A stretch of DNA of 64,000 nucleotides from Thermoanaerobacter wiegelii Rt8.B1 (GTDB taxonomy: Bacteria > Bacillota > Thermoanaerobacteria > Thermoanaerobacterales > Thermoanaerobacteraceae). Shown here piece after piece: positions 1-9,331 of this stretch. The first letter of the stretch is position 1. Each line of letters begins with the position of its first letter. Made by a program: the position numbers and the translations under genes. The stretch spans positions 1,604,001-1,668,000 of the forward strand of contig NC_015958.1 of NCBI RefSeq assembly GCF_000147695.2, in the 5' to 3' direction. The notes beneath the pieces were generated by a model that saw only the letters and a program-made list of their open reading frames with translations, was not told the DNA's origin and did no database searches.

Positions 1-14
1 TACTTTTTTTTCAT
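1..14 (-). CDS. First codons of the next cell-wall cluster gene (cut off)
   Basis: An ATG at 12-14 is followed by three lysine codons and then the window edge. The Shine-Dalgarno GAGGAGG lies in the last codons and stop of murD, a typical coupled arrangement. In Firmicute clusters murD is usually followed by a SEDS protein (ftsW or spoVE) or murG. Only about five codons are visible, so the identity is not determined. Confidence 0.45.
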
Positions 15-18
15 TATT

Positions 19-1392
19 TTACCTCCTCAACTCTGCTACTGCCTTTTTAAAGATTCTTCCCCTCTCTTCAAAATTCCTAAACATATCCCAACTGGCACAA
101 GCTGGTGATAAAAGTACACTATCTCCCTCTTTCGCACTTTCATAAGCTTTTTTAACAGCTTCTTCTAAAGTACCAGCAAAAAGTATGTCATCCTCAGGAT
201 AAGAATACTTCCTTGCAGTATCTCTGATTTTTTTTGCAGTTTGCCCTATCAAAATCAATTTCTTTACTTTCCCATTAAAGGCTTTTACAAACTCATCAAA
301 TTCACTACCTTTATCATAACCACCAGCAATTAAAACTATAGGGGTTTTTAAGGCCTGTATTGCTTTAATTGAAGCGTCTGGGTTAGTCCCTTTAGAATCG
401 TTATAAAATTTTACACCATTTATTTCATCAACAAACTCAATCCTATGTTCTACACCTTTAAAAGTCTTTAAAGTATTTGCAATAACATTTGCACTAATCC
501 CTGAAAGATATGCTACTGAAGAAGCAGCCAATGCATTCTCTAAATTATGTTCTCCAGGAATATAAATTTCCTCTATGTCAATAATTTTTTTAGCATTTCC
601 ATTAACACTTATATAAATACTGCCATCTTTTACATATGCCCCATTTTCTAATGAACTTTTTCTACTAAAAGGAAAAACTCTGCATTTAGCCTTGTTTTTT
701 AGACTCCACGTAACAGGGTCATCGAAATTTAGAACAGTATATTCATCGCCTCGTTGATTTTCAAAAATTCTTCCTTTTATATCTCTATAACTTTCAAAAG
801 TCTTATGCCTGTTTAAATGATCAGGGGTAATATTTATTATACAGCTTATTTTAGGTTTAAACTCTTTTATAGTTTCTAATTGAAAGCTGCTAATCTCTGC
901 TACTATGAAATCCCCTTCTGTCGCTTCCATGACAGCATAAATAAGTGGATAACCTATATTCCCAGCAACATATACCTTTCTCCCTGCATTTTTAAACATT
1001 TCGCCTAATAAAGAAGTAGTAGTTGTTTTGCCATTTGTACCTGTAATTGCATAAATAGGAGCTTTAGAAAATCTATATGCAAACTCCACTTCTCCCAATA
1101 CTTCAATTTTCTTTTCTTGTGCTGTTTTTACTATATCCGAATCAATAGGAACACCTGGACTTAAAACGACCAAATCTATGCCTTCTAAAAATTCCTTTTT
1201 GAATTTACCAAACCTAAAATCTATGGACAAACTTTTAATTTCTTCTAAATTTTCTTTTAATACATCATATTCTTTTCCATCATAAGCTATTACTTTCGCT
1301 TTCAAGCTGTCCAACACTTTACACAAAGCTATTCCGCTAACTCCTAAACCTGCCACAAAAATTTTTTTACCCTTTAGCTCCATAATTTGCAC
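19..1392 (-). CDS. murD: UDP-N-acetylmuramoyl-L-alanine--D-glutamate ligase
   Basis: Cytoplasmic Mur ligase that adds D-glutamate to UDP-MurNAc-L-Ala during peptidoglycan precursor synthesis. The 457-residue protein has the family's usual length. It starts with a Rossmann-like GLGVSG motif, carries the ATP-binding GTNGKTTTT loop near residue 117, and has the C-terminal region with LSPACASWDMF. It lies 3 bases downstream of mraY, so the two are translated from one message. Nothing unusual is seen. Confidence 0.97.
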   Translation of the reverse strand: MQIMELKGKKIFVAGLGVSGIALCKVLDSLKAKVIAYDGKEYDVLKENLEEIKSLSIDFRFGKFKKEFLEGIDLVVLSPGVPIDSDIVKTAQEKKIEVLGEVEFAYRFSKAPIYAITGTNGKTTTTSLLGEMFKNAGRKVYVAGNIGYPLIYAVMEATEGDFIVAEISSFQLETIKEFKPKISCIINITPDHLNRHKTFESYRDIKGRIFENQRGDEYTVLNFDDPVTWSLKNKAKCRVFPFSRKSSLENGAYVKDGSIYISVNGNAKKIIDIEEIYIPGEHNLENALAASSVAYLSGISANVIANTLKTFKGVEHRIEFVDEINGVKFYNDSKGTNPDASIKAIQALKTPIVLIAGGYDKGSEFDEFVKAFNGKVKKLILIGQTAKKIRDTARKYSYPEDDILFAGTLEEAVKKAYESAKEGDSVLLSPACASWDMFRNFEERGRIFKKAVAELRR

Positions 1393-1395
1393 TCC

Positions 1396-2346
1396 TTAGC
1401 TTAAACTATAAAAAGATATAAACATAGCAATTAGAGTAACAATCCAAAAAGCGTAGACTACATTTTGTTCTTGCCAACCTGACAATTCAAAATGATGGTG
1501 TAAAGGACTCATTTTAAAAACCCTTTTACCAAACAATCTAAAAGACAATACCTGAATAATCACTGAAAGAGCTTCAGCCACATAAATAATGCCTAATAAG
1601 GGCAAAATCAAGGGCAATTTAGTCAAAACCGCGGCAGTAGCTATAGCTCCTCCAATAGCTAAGGAACCAGTATCTCCCATAAAAACCTCTGCAGGATGAC
1701 GATTATACCTCAAAAATCCTAACAATCCTCCTGTCAAAGCAGCGCTAAAAGCTCCATAAGTTATATTATTTAAAAATAAAGCTGTCATAGTGAAAAAAGC
1801 CATAACAATAAAAGATACACCTGCTGCTAATCCATCAAGCCCATCTGTCAAGTTTACGCTATTTACTGTTCCAACTATTACAAAAACCATAAAAGGAATA
1901 TAAAAATTGCCAAGGTCAATAGAAGTTTTTAAAAAAGGAAAAATCACTTCTGTTCCTACATATTTTTGAGCAAAATATGAAATGATTATCGCAAGTAAAA
2001 ACTGTCCAATAAGTTTTTCTCTCGCTCTCAAACCTAAAGGTCTTTTAAAATAAACCTTTAGAAAATCATCTGCAAATCCTATTAAACCATATCCCAAAAA
2101 ACCTAATAACAAAATAGCTAAATATTTGTTCCAATGAGAAAAAATTAAAGTAGAAATAACTGTGGCTGTAATAAACATTATTCCCCCCATTGTAGGGGTT
2201 CCAGATTTTTTTAAATGGCTTTTAGGCCCATCTTCCCTTACTTTTTGCCCAAATTTTAATTTTCTAAGATAAGGTATAAAAAGAGGACCAGACACCAAGC
2301 TTAGCACAAAAGCAACAACTGTAGCCAAAATTATCTTTTGCAACAT
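1396..2346 (-). CDS. mraY: Phospho-N-acetylmuramoyl-pentapeptide transferase
   Basis: Integral membrane enzyme that transfers phospho-MurNAc-pentapeptide to undecaprenyl phosphate, giving lipid I. The 316 residues contain about ten hydrophobic segments. Family signatures visible are the early TPTMGG motif, the aspartate pair GFADDFLK, NLTDGLDGLA, FMGDTGSLA and the C-terminal HHHFEL. It ends 3 bases before murD and starts just after murF. Length and motifs are normal. Confidence 0.97.
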   Translation of the reverse strand: MLQKIILATVVAFVLSLVSGPLFIPYLRKLKFGQKVREDGPKSHLKKSGTPTMGGIMFITATVISTLIFSHWNKYLAILLLGFLGYGLIGFADDFLKVYFKRPLGLRAREKLIGQFLLAIIISYFAQKYVGTEVIFPFLKTSIDLGNFYIPFMVFVIVGTVNSVNLTDGLDGLAAGVSFIVMAFFTMTALFLNNITYGAFSAALTGGLLGFLRYNRHPAEVFMGDTGSLAIGGAIATAAVLTKLPLILPLLGIIYVAEALSVIIQVLSFRLFGKRVFKMSPLHHHFELSGWQEQNVVYAFWIVTLIAMFISFYSLS

Positions 2347-2347
2347 T

Positions 2348-3733
2348 TTACTTTACCCTCTCCTGCAAAAATTGTACTATTTGTTCCATTTTCATACCTC
2401 TTGAACCTTTTACTAAAATTGAATCCCCTTCTTTGATAATATCTTTCAAAATTTCATTAACCTCTTCATTAGTGTTACAAACAAAAATATTGTTCCCTTT
2501 CATCCCACAAACCTTGGATTCTTCTGCAATATATTTCGACATATCACCAGACGTTATCAAAATATCTATATGGCTATCTGCCACCAATTTTCCTATTTCT
2601 TTGTGTGCTTCTACTGCATACTCACCTAATTCCAGCATATCTCCTAAAACTGCTATTTTTCTCTTAGCAGGTAAATCCCTTAATACACTTAAAGCTGCTT
2701 TCATAGAATCCGGATTAGCATTATATACATCGTCAATAATTTTCATATCACCTTTTTCTATTATATTAAGTCTCATTTTGCCTGGTTGAAAATCTTTTAA
2801 AGCCTCTGCCATGTCCTCTACATTGATACCAAACTCTAATCCAACACAAATAGCAGCAAGAGAATTGTACACATTATGAATACCAGGTACTGAAAGCTTT
2901 ATTTCTTTCTCTAAATCTTTATATTTTAAAGTATATTTTATATCTTTTTCTCCTTTTTTTATATCGCAAGCTTTAATTTCTCCACTTTTTATACCATACC
3001 TGTAATACTTACTTGAATACTTCAGAGGAATTTTTGATAGCATATCATCATCTGCATTTAATACAATCACATTTTCCTCTTTAAAATTTTCAATTAACTC
3101 AGTTTTTGCTTTTAATATATTTTCTCTTGAGCCTAATTTTTCGATATGAGCAACTCCTATATTTGTAAAAACTGCTACTTGAGGCTCTGCAATATTCTTT
3201 AGCCTCCTAATTTCTCCAAAACCACTCATTCCCATTTCCACTACCGCAATCTGATGAGTATCTTCCAAATTAAAAATTGTCAATGGCAAGCCAATTTCAT
3301 TATTAAAATTTCCCTCTGTTTTCAAAACTTTATACTTTTTAGACAATATTTGTGCAATCATATCTTTCGTAGTAGTTTTTCCACTGCTACCTGTCACAGC
3401 AATAAAAGGAATATTGAATTTTTTTCTATAATAAGAAGCAATTTTATGCAAAGCTTCTAAAGTCTCATTAACGTAAATGACATCAACTGAAAAATCTTTC
3501 AAACACTCTACATTTTCCAACCTCGCAGTAATAACTGCAATAGCACCTTTGTCTATTGCATCTTTTACGAAATCTTCTCCATCGTATTTTTCCCCTTTTA
3601 AAGGGATAAATAATTCATCTTTTTTGACTTTTCTCGAATCAGTTGAAATTCCTATTACTTTATCCTTTAAACTTCCTTTTATCAATTTTCCCTCAGTAGC
3701 TCTTACAATTTCATCTATTAAAAGTTCCATCAT
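2348..3733 (-). CDS. murF: UDP-N-acetylmuramoyl-tripeptide--D-alanyl-D-alanine ligase
   Basis: Cytoplasmic Mur ligase that attaches D-Ala-D-Ala to the UDP-MurNAc-tripeptide. The 461-residue protein shows the N-terminal substrate domain with ISTDSRKVKKDELFIPLKG, the ATP loop GSSGKTTTKD near residue 115, and DDVYNANPDSM in the central/C-terminal part, all typical of MurF. Its ATG overlaps the murE stop codon by four bases (ATGA), which implies translational coupling. Confidence 0.97.
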   Translation of the reverse strand: MMELLIDEIVRATEGKLIKGSLKDKVIGISTDSRKVKKDELFIPLKGEKYDGEDFVKDAIDKGAIAVITARLENVECLKDFSVDVIYVNETLEALHKIASYYRKKFNIPFIAVTGSSGKTTTKDMIAQILSKKYKVLKTEGNFNNEIGLPLTIFNLEDTHQIAVVEMGMSGFGEIRRLKNIAEPQVAVFTNIGVAHIEKLGSRENILKAKTELIENFKEENVIVLNADDDMLSKIPLKYSSKYYRYGIKSGEIKACDIKKGEKDIKYTLKYKDLEKEIKLSVPGIHNVYNSLAAICVGLEFGINVEDMAEALKDFQPGKMRLNIIEKGDMKIIDDVYNANPDSMKAALSVLRDLPAKRKIAVLGDMLELGEYAVEAHKEIGKLVADSHIDILITSGDMSKYIAEESKVCGMKGNNIFVCNTNEEVNEILKDIIKEGDSILVKGSRGMKMEQIVQFLQERVK

Positions 3734-5181
3734 CTATTACCGCCTTCAGACAAAATTTCTTTAACTATTTCTCTCTCATCAAAGTGAATAACCTTATCTC
3801 CTATAATTTGATAAGTTTCGTGTCCTTTACCTGCAAGTATTATTACATCGTCTTTTTGAGCATTAGTCAGAGCGTAGCTTATCGCTTCTTTTCTATTTTC
3901 TATTACAACATAAGGGCAATTAGTCTTTTTTATGCCTTCCTCAATTTGTGAAATTATTTCTCTTGGGTCTTCCGAACGAGGATTATCCGAAGTCAAAATG
4001 CAAAAATCCGCATACTTCCCTGCAACTTCTCCCATCAAAGGCCTTTTAGTTTTATCTCTATCTCCTCCAGCACCGAAAAGAAGTATTTTTCTTCCAGTTT
4101 TATATTCCTTCAAGGCTTCCATTATATTCTGTATTCCGTCAGGAGTATGGGCATAATCTATAATCACATAAAAGTCTTTTCCTGTCTCCACCAGTTCAAA
4201 TCGACCTTTTACTGTGACCTGACTTAAAGCCTCTCTCACACTTCGCAAAGAAATGCCAAGAAAATCAGCCACTGTAATGGCAGCTAAAGCATTGTAGACG
4301 CTAAAAATTCCTGGAATTTTTAATGAAATCTCTTCTTTTTTATCTTCAATCTGAACTTTAAACTTTACACCGCTTAGACTATTCCTAATATCCTTTGCCA
4401 TAACATAAGCAAAATCTTTTATACCATAAGTCAAAACCTTTGCTTTAGAACTCTCAATCATCATAGAAGAGTATTTATCATCTATATTGATGACCGACGC
4501 ACTCTTCGCCATCTTGAATAACTTACCCTTTGTCTTAGCATACTCTTCCATGTTCTGGTGAAAATCTAAATGGTCTTGGGATAAGTTGGTAAAAACTGCT
4601 ATATCAAATTCACATTCGTCTACTCTATTTAATGCTAAAGAATGAGATGATACCTCCATAACCACATACTTAACACCTTTGTTCACCATAATACTAAAAA
4701 GTTCCTGCAAATCCAACGATTCAGGTGTGGTATGTACAGAAGGTATCACTTCATCCCCTATCATATTTTGTATAGTCCCTACTAATCCCACTTTATTATT
4801 TTGCCTTTCTAAAATCGCTTTTAGCATATAAGTAACAGAGGTTTTGCCATTTGTTCCTGTTACACCAATTAAAGTAAGTTTGCTGGTGGGATTATTGTAA
4901 AAATTAGAAGCTATTTTTGCCATGGCAGCTCGAGCATCTTCTACTAATACTGTTGTAATTCCGGGATATTCTTTTATTTCCCTATCTGTAACAACAGCAA
5001 CTGCCCCATTTTTAATAGCCTCTTCCACATAGAAAATACCATCGGTTTTAAACCCTTTTATAGCGATAAATAAATATTTATTTTTAGATTTACGGGAATC
5101 GTAACACACCCCACTGATGTCTATATTAGGATCTCCTTTTATCTCGCAGTTGACTCCTTTTAAAATATCTATAAGTTTCAT
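3730..5181 (-). CDS. murE: UDP-N-acetylmuramyl-tripeptide synthetase
   Basis: Mur ligase adding the third amino acid of the stem peptide. I place the start at the ATG beginning MKLIDILKG because GAGGAGG stands just upstream; the open frame runs 19 codons further without similarity. Visible motifs are YDSRKSKNKYLFIAIKG, the ATP loop GTNGKTSVTYML, and DNPRSEDP in the substrate pocket. DNPR at that site is the pattern of meso-diaminopimelate-adding enzymes, so the wall is probably DAP type (inference). About 483 residues, normal length. Confidence 0.96.
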   Translation of the reverse strand: MKLIDILKGVNCEIKGDPNIDISGVCYDSRKSKNKYLFIAIKGFKTDGIFYVEEAIKNGAVAVVTDREIKEYPGITTVLVEDARAAMAKIASNFYNNPTSKLTLIGVTGTNGKTSVTYMLKAILERQNNKVGLVGTIQNMIGDEVIPSVHTTPESLDLQELFSIMVNKGVKYVVMEVSSHSLALNRVDECEFDIAVFTNLSQDHLDFHQNMEEYAKTKGKLFKMAKSASVINIDDKYSSMMIESSKAKVLTYGIKDFAYVMAKDIRNSLSGVKFKVQIEDKKEEISLKIPGIFSVYNALAAITVADFLGISLRSVREALSQVTVKGRFELVETGKDFYVIIDYAHTPDGIQNIMEALKEYKTGRKILLFGAGGDRDKTKRPLMGEVAGKYADFCILTSDNPRSEDPREIISQIEEGIKKTNCPYVVIENRKEAISYALTNAQKDDVIILAGKGHETYQIIGDKVIHFDEREIVKEILSEGGNR

Positions 5182-5264
5182 GTTAGGCCTCCTCACAAAA
5201 ATATCTAAAAAGCATACCACCACTAAATAGTATAGCACAATTATAGATTTTGCATAGAGGAAGT

Positions 5265-7340
5265 TTAACTTTCCTTAGGCCTAAACTCCACTTCTACAGT
5301 TTCACCTTTTTTCAAAATCGTGCCTTCTTTCGGACTTTGATTCACAGCAAAACCACTGCCTTTTATTTTTATTTTAAGCCCTAAAGAATTTAGAATTTCT
5401 GTGGCTTCTTTTACACTCTTACCAGTTAAATCAGGAACTACTACTTCTTGTATTTTTTCAGCATTTAAGTACAAAATAACTTGTGTGTTTTCTTCTACAA
5501 TTGCTCCTGGTTTAGGCATTTGGTCAAAAACAGTATCTCCATTTCCTTCTATTATAAAATTAAGCCTATTCGACAAAATAATGTTTTCTGCTTCATAAAG
5601 TTTCATATTCCTCACATCCGGTACCACAACCGACGCAGGTTTTTCTATTCCTCTTGGCTGTACTTCCAAATATCTTAAGGTATCTTCTAAAATGCTCTTT
5701 ACTACAGGTGCAGCCAATTGGCTTCCAAAATGGGTTTCAGGATTATTAGGCTCATCTATTACCACCAACACAATAACTTTTGGATCCTCCGCTGGTGCAA
5801 AACCTATAAAAGATGCCACATATTTGCCTGGCATATATTTTTCTGTAGTACCAGTCTTTCCAGCTACATCAAATCCTTCAATATATCCTGCTTTGCCTGT
5901 TCCCTCTGACACTACACTTTTTAGTATTTCTCTCATTGTAGAAGAGGTCTGTTCAGAAATGACTTGCCTCACTACTTTTGGTTTAAATTCCTTCACTACT
6001 TTTCCATTTGAATCTACAATTGATTTCACAATTAGAGGTTGCATCAATTTTCCTCCATTGGCTATTGCGGAGACAGCAGTAATCATCTGAAGAGGCGTCA
6101 CAGCAATACCTTGCCCAAAAGAATTAGTGGCTAACTCAACAGGTCCAATACTACTTTCTGCCAATACAAGACCTGAAGCTTCACCAGGAAGAAGTATTCC
6201 AGTCATTTGTCCAAATCCAAATTCATGGATGTATTTATAAAATGTTTCAACTCCTAATCTTTGTCCTAACGTCACAAAAACTACGTTGCAGGAATTTTGA
6301 ACGCCTTTAACAAAATTTTCACTGCCATGAGTAGCCCAGCAATTTATTCTATGCCCCGCAACTGTAATATAGCCCGGACAATAAAACTGTTCATTAAGAC
6401 CTACAAGTTTTTCTTCTAAAGCTGCAGAAGCAGTAATTGTCTTAAAAACAGAACCAGGTTCATAAGAATCAGAAATAGCTTTATTTCGCCAAGCTTTATA
6501 CCATTCCTCCTGCGGTCCTTCAAAAGGATTATTAGGATTAAAATTTGGTCTATTAGCCAAAGCCAATATTTCCCCTGTTTTGGGGTCCATAACAATGGCT
6601 ACTGCTCCTTTTGAAGGCTTAGAATGAACCATCGCTTGGTTAAGAGCCTTTTCTGCAAAATGCTGAATAGTTTCATCTATTGTAAGCACTACGTTATAAC
6701 CTGGAAGAGGTTCAAAATACTCATCCTCTCCCACATCCATCTTTCTACCTATAGCATCCATTGGAGTAGAAATTCTTCCCGGAATACCTCTTAAAAAGTT
6801 GTCAAATGCTAATTCAATGCCATCTAAACCTTGGTTGTCAATTCCAGTAAAGCCCAAGACATGAGATGCAAGAGTATTATTTGGATAAAATCTTTTCATG
6901 TCCTCAGAAATTATTATTCCATCTATATTAAGCTTTCTTATCTCTGCTGCCTTTTCGTCATCAACTTGTTTAGCAATTAACACTTCTTGTAAGTTTTTAT
7001 TAGAAATCTTTTGAAGAACTTTTCCTTTATCTAAATTTAATATTTGGGCTAAAGCTTCAGCTACTGCTTCTCTTTGAGAATCAGGTATTTCTTTGGGGAT
7101 AACACTTATTTTATTAACACTTATATTTTCTGCTAATACTTTGCCATTTCTATCAAATATATTTCCCCTTTTGTCGCTAACAGATACGTCTAAAGTCCAT
7201 TGAGGAAGTGCCATCTTTTGATATTCTTCACTTTTTACAACCTGTATCCAAAAAAGTCTAAGTATAAGCCCAAAAACTACTATAGAAGATAAAAAAAGTA
7301 AAAAAAGAATTCTTCTCTTTACAGATATGGTTGGATATAT
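5265..7340 (-). CDS. spoVD: Penicillin-binding protein 2 / SpoVD-type transpeptidase with PASTA domains; start codon unusual
   Basis: Class B penicillin-binding protein that cross-links peptidoglycan. From its position and two C-terminal PASTA repeats (PDVRNMKLYEAENII and PDLTGKSVKEATEIL) it matches SpoVD/PbpB. Catalytic motifs are YEPGSVFKT (SxxK), SCN in VQNSCNVVF, and KTGTTEKY (KTG). The first ATG in frame (7214) would omit the membrane anchor. The frame stays open upstream and encodes KRR followed by a hydrophobic stretch ending near SSIVVFGLILRLFW, which is the expected anchor. Above it lies only an ATA codon at 7338-7340, preceded at seven bases by AGGGGGG, before an in-frame TAA. I therefore propose an ATA start, or a base error in an ATG. 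Confidence 0.9.
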   Translation of the reverse strand: MYPTISVKRRILFLLFLSSIVVFGLILRLFWIQVVKSEEYQKMALPQWTLDVSVSDKRGNIFDRNGKVLAENISVNKISVIPKEIPDSQREAVAEALAQILNLDKGKVLQKISNKNLQEVLIAKQVDDEKAAEIRKLNIDGIIISEDMKRFYPNNTLASHVLGFTGIDNQGLDGIELAFDNFLRGIPGRISTPMDAIGRKMDVGEDEYFEPLPGYNVVLTIDETIQHFAEKALNQAMVHSKPSKGAVAIVMDPKTGEILALANRPNFNPNNPFEGPQEEWYKAWRNKAISDSYEPGSVFKTITASAALEEKLVGLNEQFYCPGYITVAGHRINCWATHGSENFVKGVQNSCNVVFVTLGQRLGVETFYKYIHEFGFGQMTGILLPGEASGLVLAESSIGPVELATNSFGQGIAVTPLQMITAVSAIANGGKLMQPLIVKSIVDSNGKVVKEFKPKVVRQVISEQTSSTMREILKSVVSEGTGKAGYIEGFDVAGKTGTTEKYMPGKYVASFIGFAPAEDPKVIVLVVIDEPNNPETHFGSQLAAPVVKSILEDTLRYLEVQPRGIEKPASVVVPDVRNMKLYEAENIILSNRLNFIIEGNGDTVFDQMPKPGAIVEENTQVILYLNAEKIQEVVVPDLTGKSVKEATEILNSLGLKIKIKGSGFAVNQSPKEGTILKKGETVEVEFRPKES

Positions 7341-7352
7341 TTATTATCCCCC

Positions 7353-7796
7353 CTATCTATTCAACACCCCCAATATCCTCATAAAAAAGTTACTTCTATC
7401 TTGTGATTTCTCTTCACCTTTTTTCTCTTCAGCTACTTTAGGCTTTTCTCCCACATTTATATAGACTATCTGATTTTCTTCTGGCAATTGCATTCCTAAT
7501 TTTTCTTTTGCAATCTCTTCAATTCGAGCAGGATTGCTTAAAGAAGCAATTTGGGCTTTTAATTGTTGATTTAAATTTTCTGTATATTGTACTTGTTTTT
7601 CCATTTTATCTAATGCAATTGACCTTTGATAAATTACAGTATACCTGTAAAGTATCAAAATGCTTAGAGAACTTACAAAAACTACCAAAAGTAAATTCTT
7701 TAATTTCCTGTTTTTTTTAGTTTTTCTTACTTGCTCTTTCTTTTCTGAGGTATATGGGGGATACTCGTAATTATATTCTCTTTGTGCTACTATCAA
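7353..7796 (-). CDS. ftsL: Cell division protein FtsL
   Basis: Small bitopic division protein that works with FtsB/DivIC in the septal complex. The 147 residues show a basic cytoplasmic N-terminus, one membrane segment (LLLVVFVSSLSILILY, about 35-50), then a coiled-coil (MEKQVQYTENLNQQLKAQI) and the IEEIAKEKLGMQ pattern typical of FtsL-like proteins. It starts at TTG with GGAGG upstream. Sequence conservation in this family is low; the call relies on the position between rsmH and the PBP gene as well as topology. Confidence 0.88.
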   Translation of the reverse strand: MIVAQREYNYEYPPYTSEKKEQVRKTKKNRKLKNLLLVVFVSSLSILILYRYTVIYQRSIALDKMEKQVQYTENLNQQLKAQIASLSNPARIEEIAKEKLGMQLPEENQIVYINVGEKPKVAEEKKGEEKSQDRSNFFMRILGVLNR

Positions 7797-7824
7797 TTTA
7801 TTCTACCTCCATTTCTTTTAGAAC

Positions 7825-8751
7825 TTACAGTTTTTCTGCAACTCTAAGTTTTGCACTGCGAGACCTTGAATTTGTCTCTATTTCCTCTTTGGAAGGTAGT
7901 ACCGGTTTTTTTGTGATGATTTTTATCAAAGGTTCTTTGCCACAAGTACAAGGCATATTATGTGGACAAGTGCAGGGATTTTCTAATTTTTTAAAAGTAT
8001 TCTTCACAATTCTATCTTCCAAAGAGTGAAATGTGATTATCGCAATGCGCCCTTTCCCCCGTAATACCTCTACCATATCCTCAATCGCCTTATCTAAACC
8101 TTTAAGTTCTTCATTGACTTCTATTCGTATGGCTTGAAATGTTCTTTTTGCTGGATGTGGTCCTTCTCTCCTGGCAGAGGCAGGAACAGCATTTTTTATA
8201 ATCTCTACTAATTGGAAAGTAGTTTTTATTTCTCCTTTTTCTCTTTCTTTTGCAATAAATTTAGCAATACGCGATGCCCATTTCTCTTCTCCATATTCTC
8301 TTATCACTCTTTCTAATTCTTGCTGTGAATACTTGTTCACCACATCATAGGCAGAAAAAGGTGAATTTTTGTCCATTCTCATATCCAGCGGAGCATCTTT
8401 CATATAAGAAAAACCGCGTTCAACTTCTTCTAATTGATAAGAAGATACCCCCAAATCCAAAAGGATGCCATCAACCTTGTCAATATCCAAACTTTTAAGT
8501 ATCTCTTTTATATTTTTAAAATTATCATTTATGTACTCTACATTTTTGTAATTTTTAAGCCTTTCTTTGCTAGCTTTTATCGCATCCAAATCTCTATCTA
8601 TCGCAATTAACTTTCCGGTGGGAAGCCTTTTTAATATTTCTTCAGAATGACCTCCACCACCTAAAGTACCATCTACATATATTCCCTCTGGTTTTATATT
8701 TAAATATTCAATTGTCTCCTTAAGCAAAACACTTTTATGGCTGTATTCCAT
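7825..8751 (-). CDS. rsmH: 16S rRNA (cytosine-1402-N4)-methyltransferase
   Basis: SAM-dependent enzyme that methylates N4 of C1402 in the 16S rRNA decoding site. The 308-residue protein has the usual length and the family signatures [13 protein letters not shown] at the start, [13 protein letters not shown] (SAM site), [11 protein letters not shown], and [11 protein letters not shown] cysteine/histidine patch [12 protein letters not shown] lies near the C-terminus. It sits between mraZ and ftsL as in most Firmicutes. Confidence 0.97.
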   Translation of the reverse strand: MEYSHKSVLLKETIEYLNIKPEGIYVDGTLGGGGHSEEILKRLPTGKLIAIDRDLDAIKASKERLKNYKNVEYINDNFKNIKEILKSLDIDKVDGILLDLGVSSYQLEEVERGFSYMKDAPLDMRMDKNSPFSAYDVVNKYSQQELERVIREYGEEKWASRIAKFIAKEREKGEIKTTFQLVEIIKNAVPASARREGPHPAKRTFQAIRIEVNEELKGLDKAIEDMVEVLRGKGRIAIITFHSLEDRIVKNTFKKLENPCTCPHNMPCTCGKEPLIKIITKKPVLPSKEEIETNSRSRSAKLRVAEKL

Positions 8752-8763
8752 TCTTTATCACAC

Positions 8764-9195
8764 CTATATATTTAAGTCGTCAAGATGCTCAGCAATCTCT
8801 TCAAAAGAAACATCTGTATTATTAGAATACTCTTCCCAAACCTCTTTACTCCAAATCTCAACCCTTGTAGAAACTCCAATAAATATAACATCTTTTTCTA
8901 TTTTGGCATGCTCTCTTAAATTAGCAGGTATAAGTATTCTTCCCTGTTTATCAATTTCACATTCCACAGCTCCAGCTAAGAAAAATCTCGTAAATGCTCT
9001 TGCGTCTTTTTTGGTAAGTGGCAAAGTTTTAAGTTTGGCCTCAATATTTTTCCACTCATCCAGTGAATATACGAATAAGCAATTGTCCAATCCTTTAGTC
9101 AATACAAACCTATCCCCCAGCTCTTCTCTGAATTTAGCGGGGATTATGACTCTTCCTTTTGCATCAATTGTGTGTTCGTATTGACCCATCAACAT
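8764..9195 (-). CDS. mraZ: Transcriptional regulator MraZ
   Basis: DNA-binding AbrB-fold protein that in other bacteria represses its own dcw operon. Two SpoVT-AbrB repeats are seen, one with [14 protein letters not shown] near the start and one with [14 protein letters not shown] in the second half; both DxxGR motifs are intact. The start is taken at MLMGQYEH, the usual MraZ N-terminus; the frame is open four codons upstream. A set of MraZ-box repeats lies directly upstream, so autoregulation is likely. Confidence 0.95.
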   Translation of the reverse strand: MLMGQYEHTIDAKGRVIIPAKFREELGDRFVLTKGLDNCLFVYSLDEWKNIEAKLKTLPLTKKDARAFTRFFLAGAVECEIDKQGRILIPANLREHAKIEKDVIFIGVSTRVEIWSKEVWEEYSNNTDVSFEEIAEHLDDLNI

Positions 9196-9215
9196 ACAAA
9201 ACACCAAACTTTCCC

Positions 9216-9250
9216 TTCACATTCTCCCACTTACCACCACATTGCACCAC
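9216..9250 (-). promoter_or_regulatory. MraZ box: four direct repeats upstream of mraZ
   Basis: On the minus strand the pentamers GTGGT, GTGGT, GTGGG and GTGAA follow each other at an exact 10-base period, each separated by five variable bases. This is the known layout of MraZ operators (GTGGG-like pentamers with 5-base spacers). They end about 20 bases before the mraZ start, so a bound MraZ octamer would cover the operon's transcription or translation start region. Confidence 0.85.
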
Positions 9251-9299
9251 TTAATATGTTATTCTATATAAATTTAAAAAATCCTGCTAAATTTTTATA

Positions 9300-9327
9300 A
9301 AAAATAAAAAAACAGGCTTTGCGCCTG
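9300..9327 (-). terminator. Rho-independent terminator after the M16 gene pair
   Basis: CAGGC and GCCTG arms (9313-9317, 9323-9327) with a five-base loop are followed on the minus strand by a T-run of more than ten bases. It closes the peptidase pair and separates it from mraZ. Confidence 0.85.
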
Positions 9328-9331
9328 ATTT

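Noticed and set aside
2433-5678. Plus-strand frames inside the murF, murE and PBP genes
   Set aside because: Antisense shadows of strongly conserved genes, without ribosome sites.
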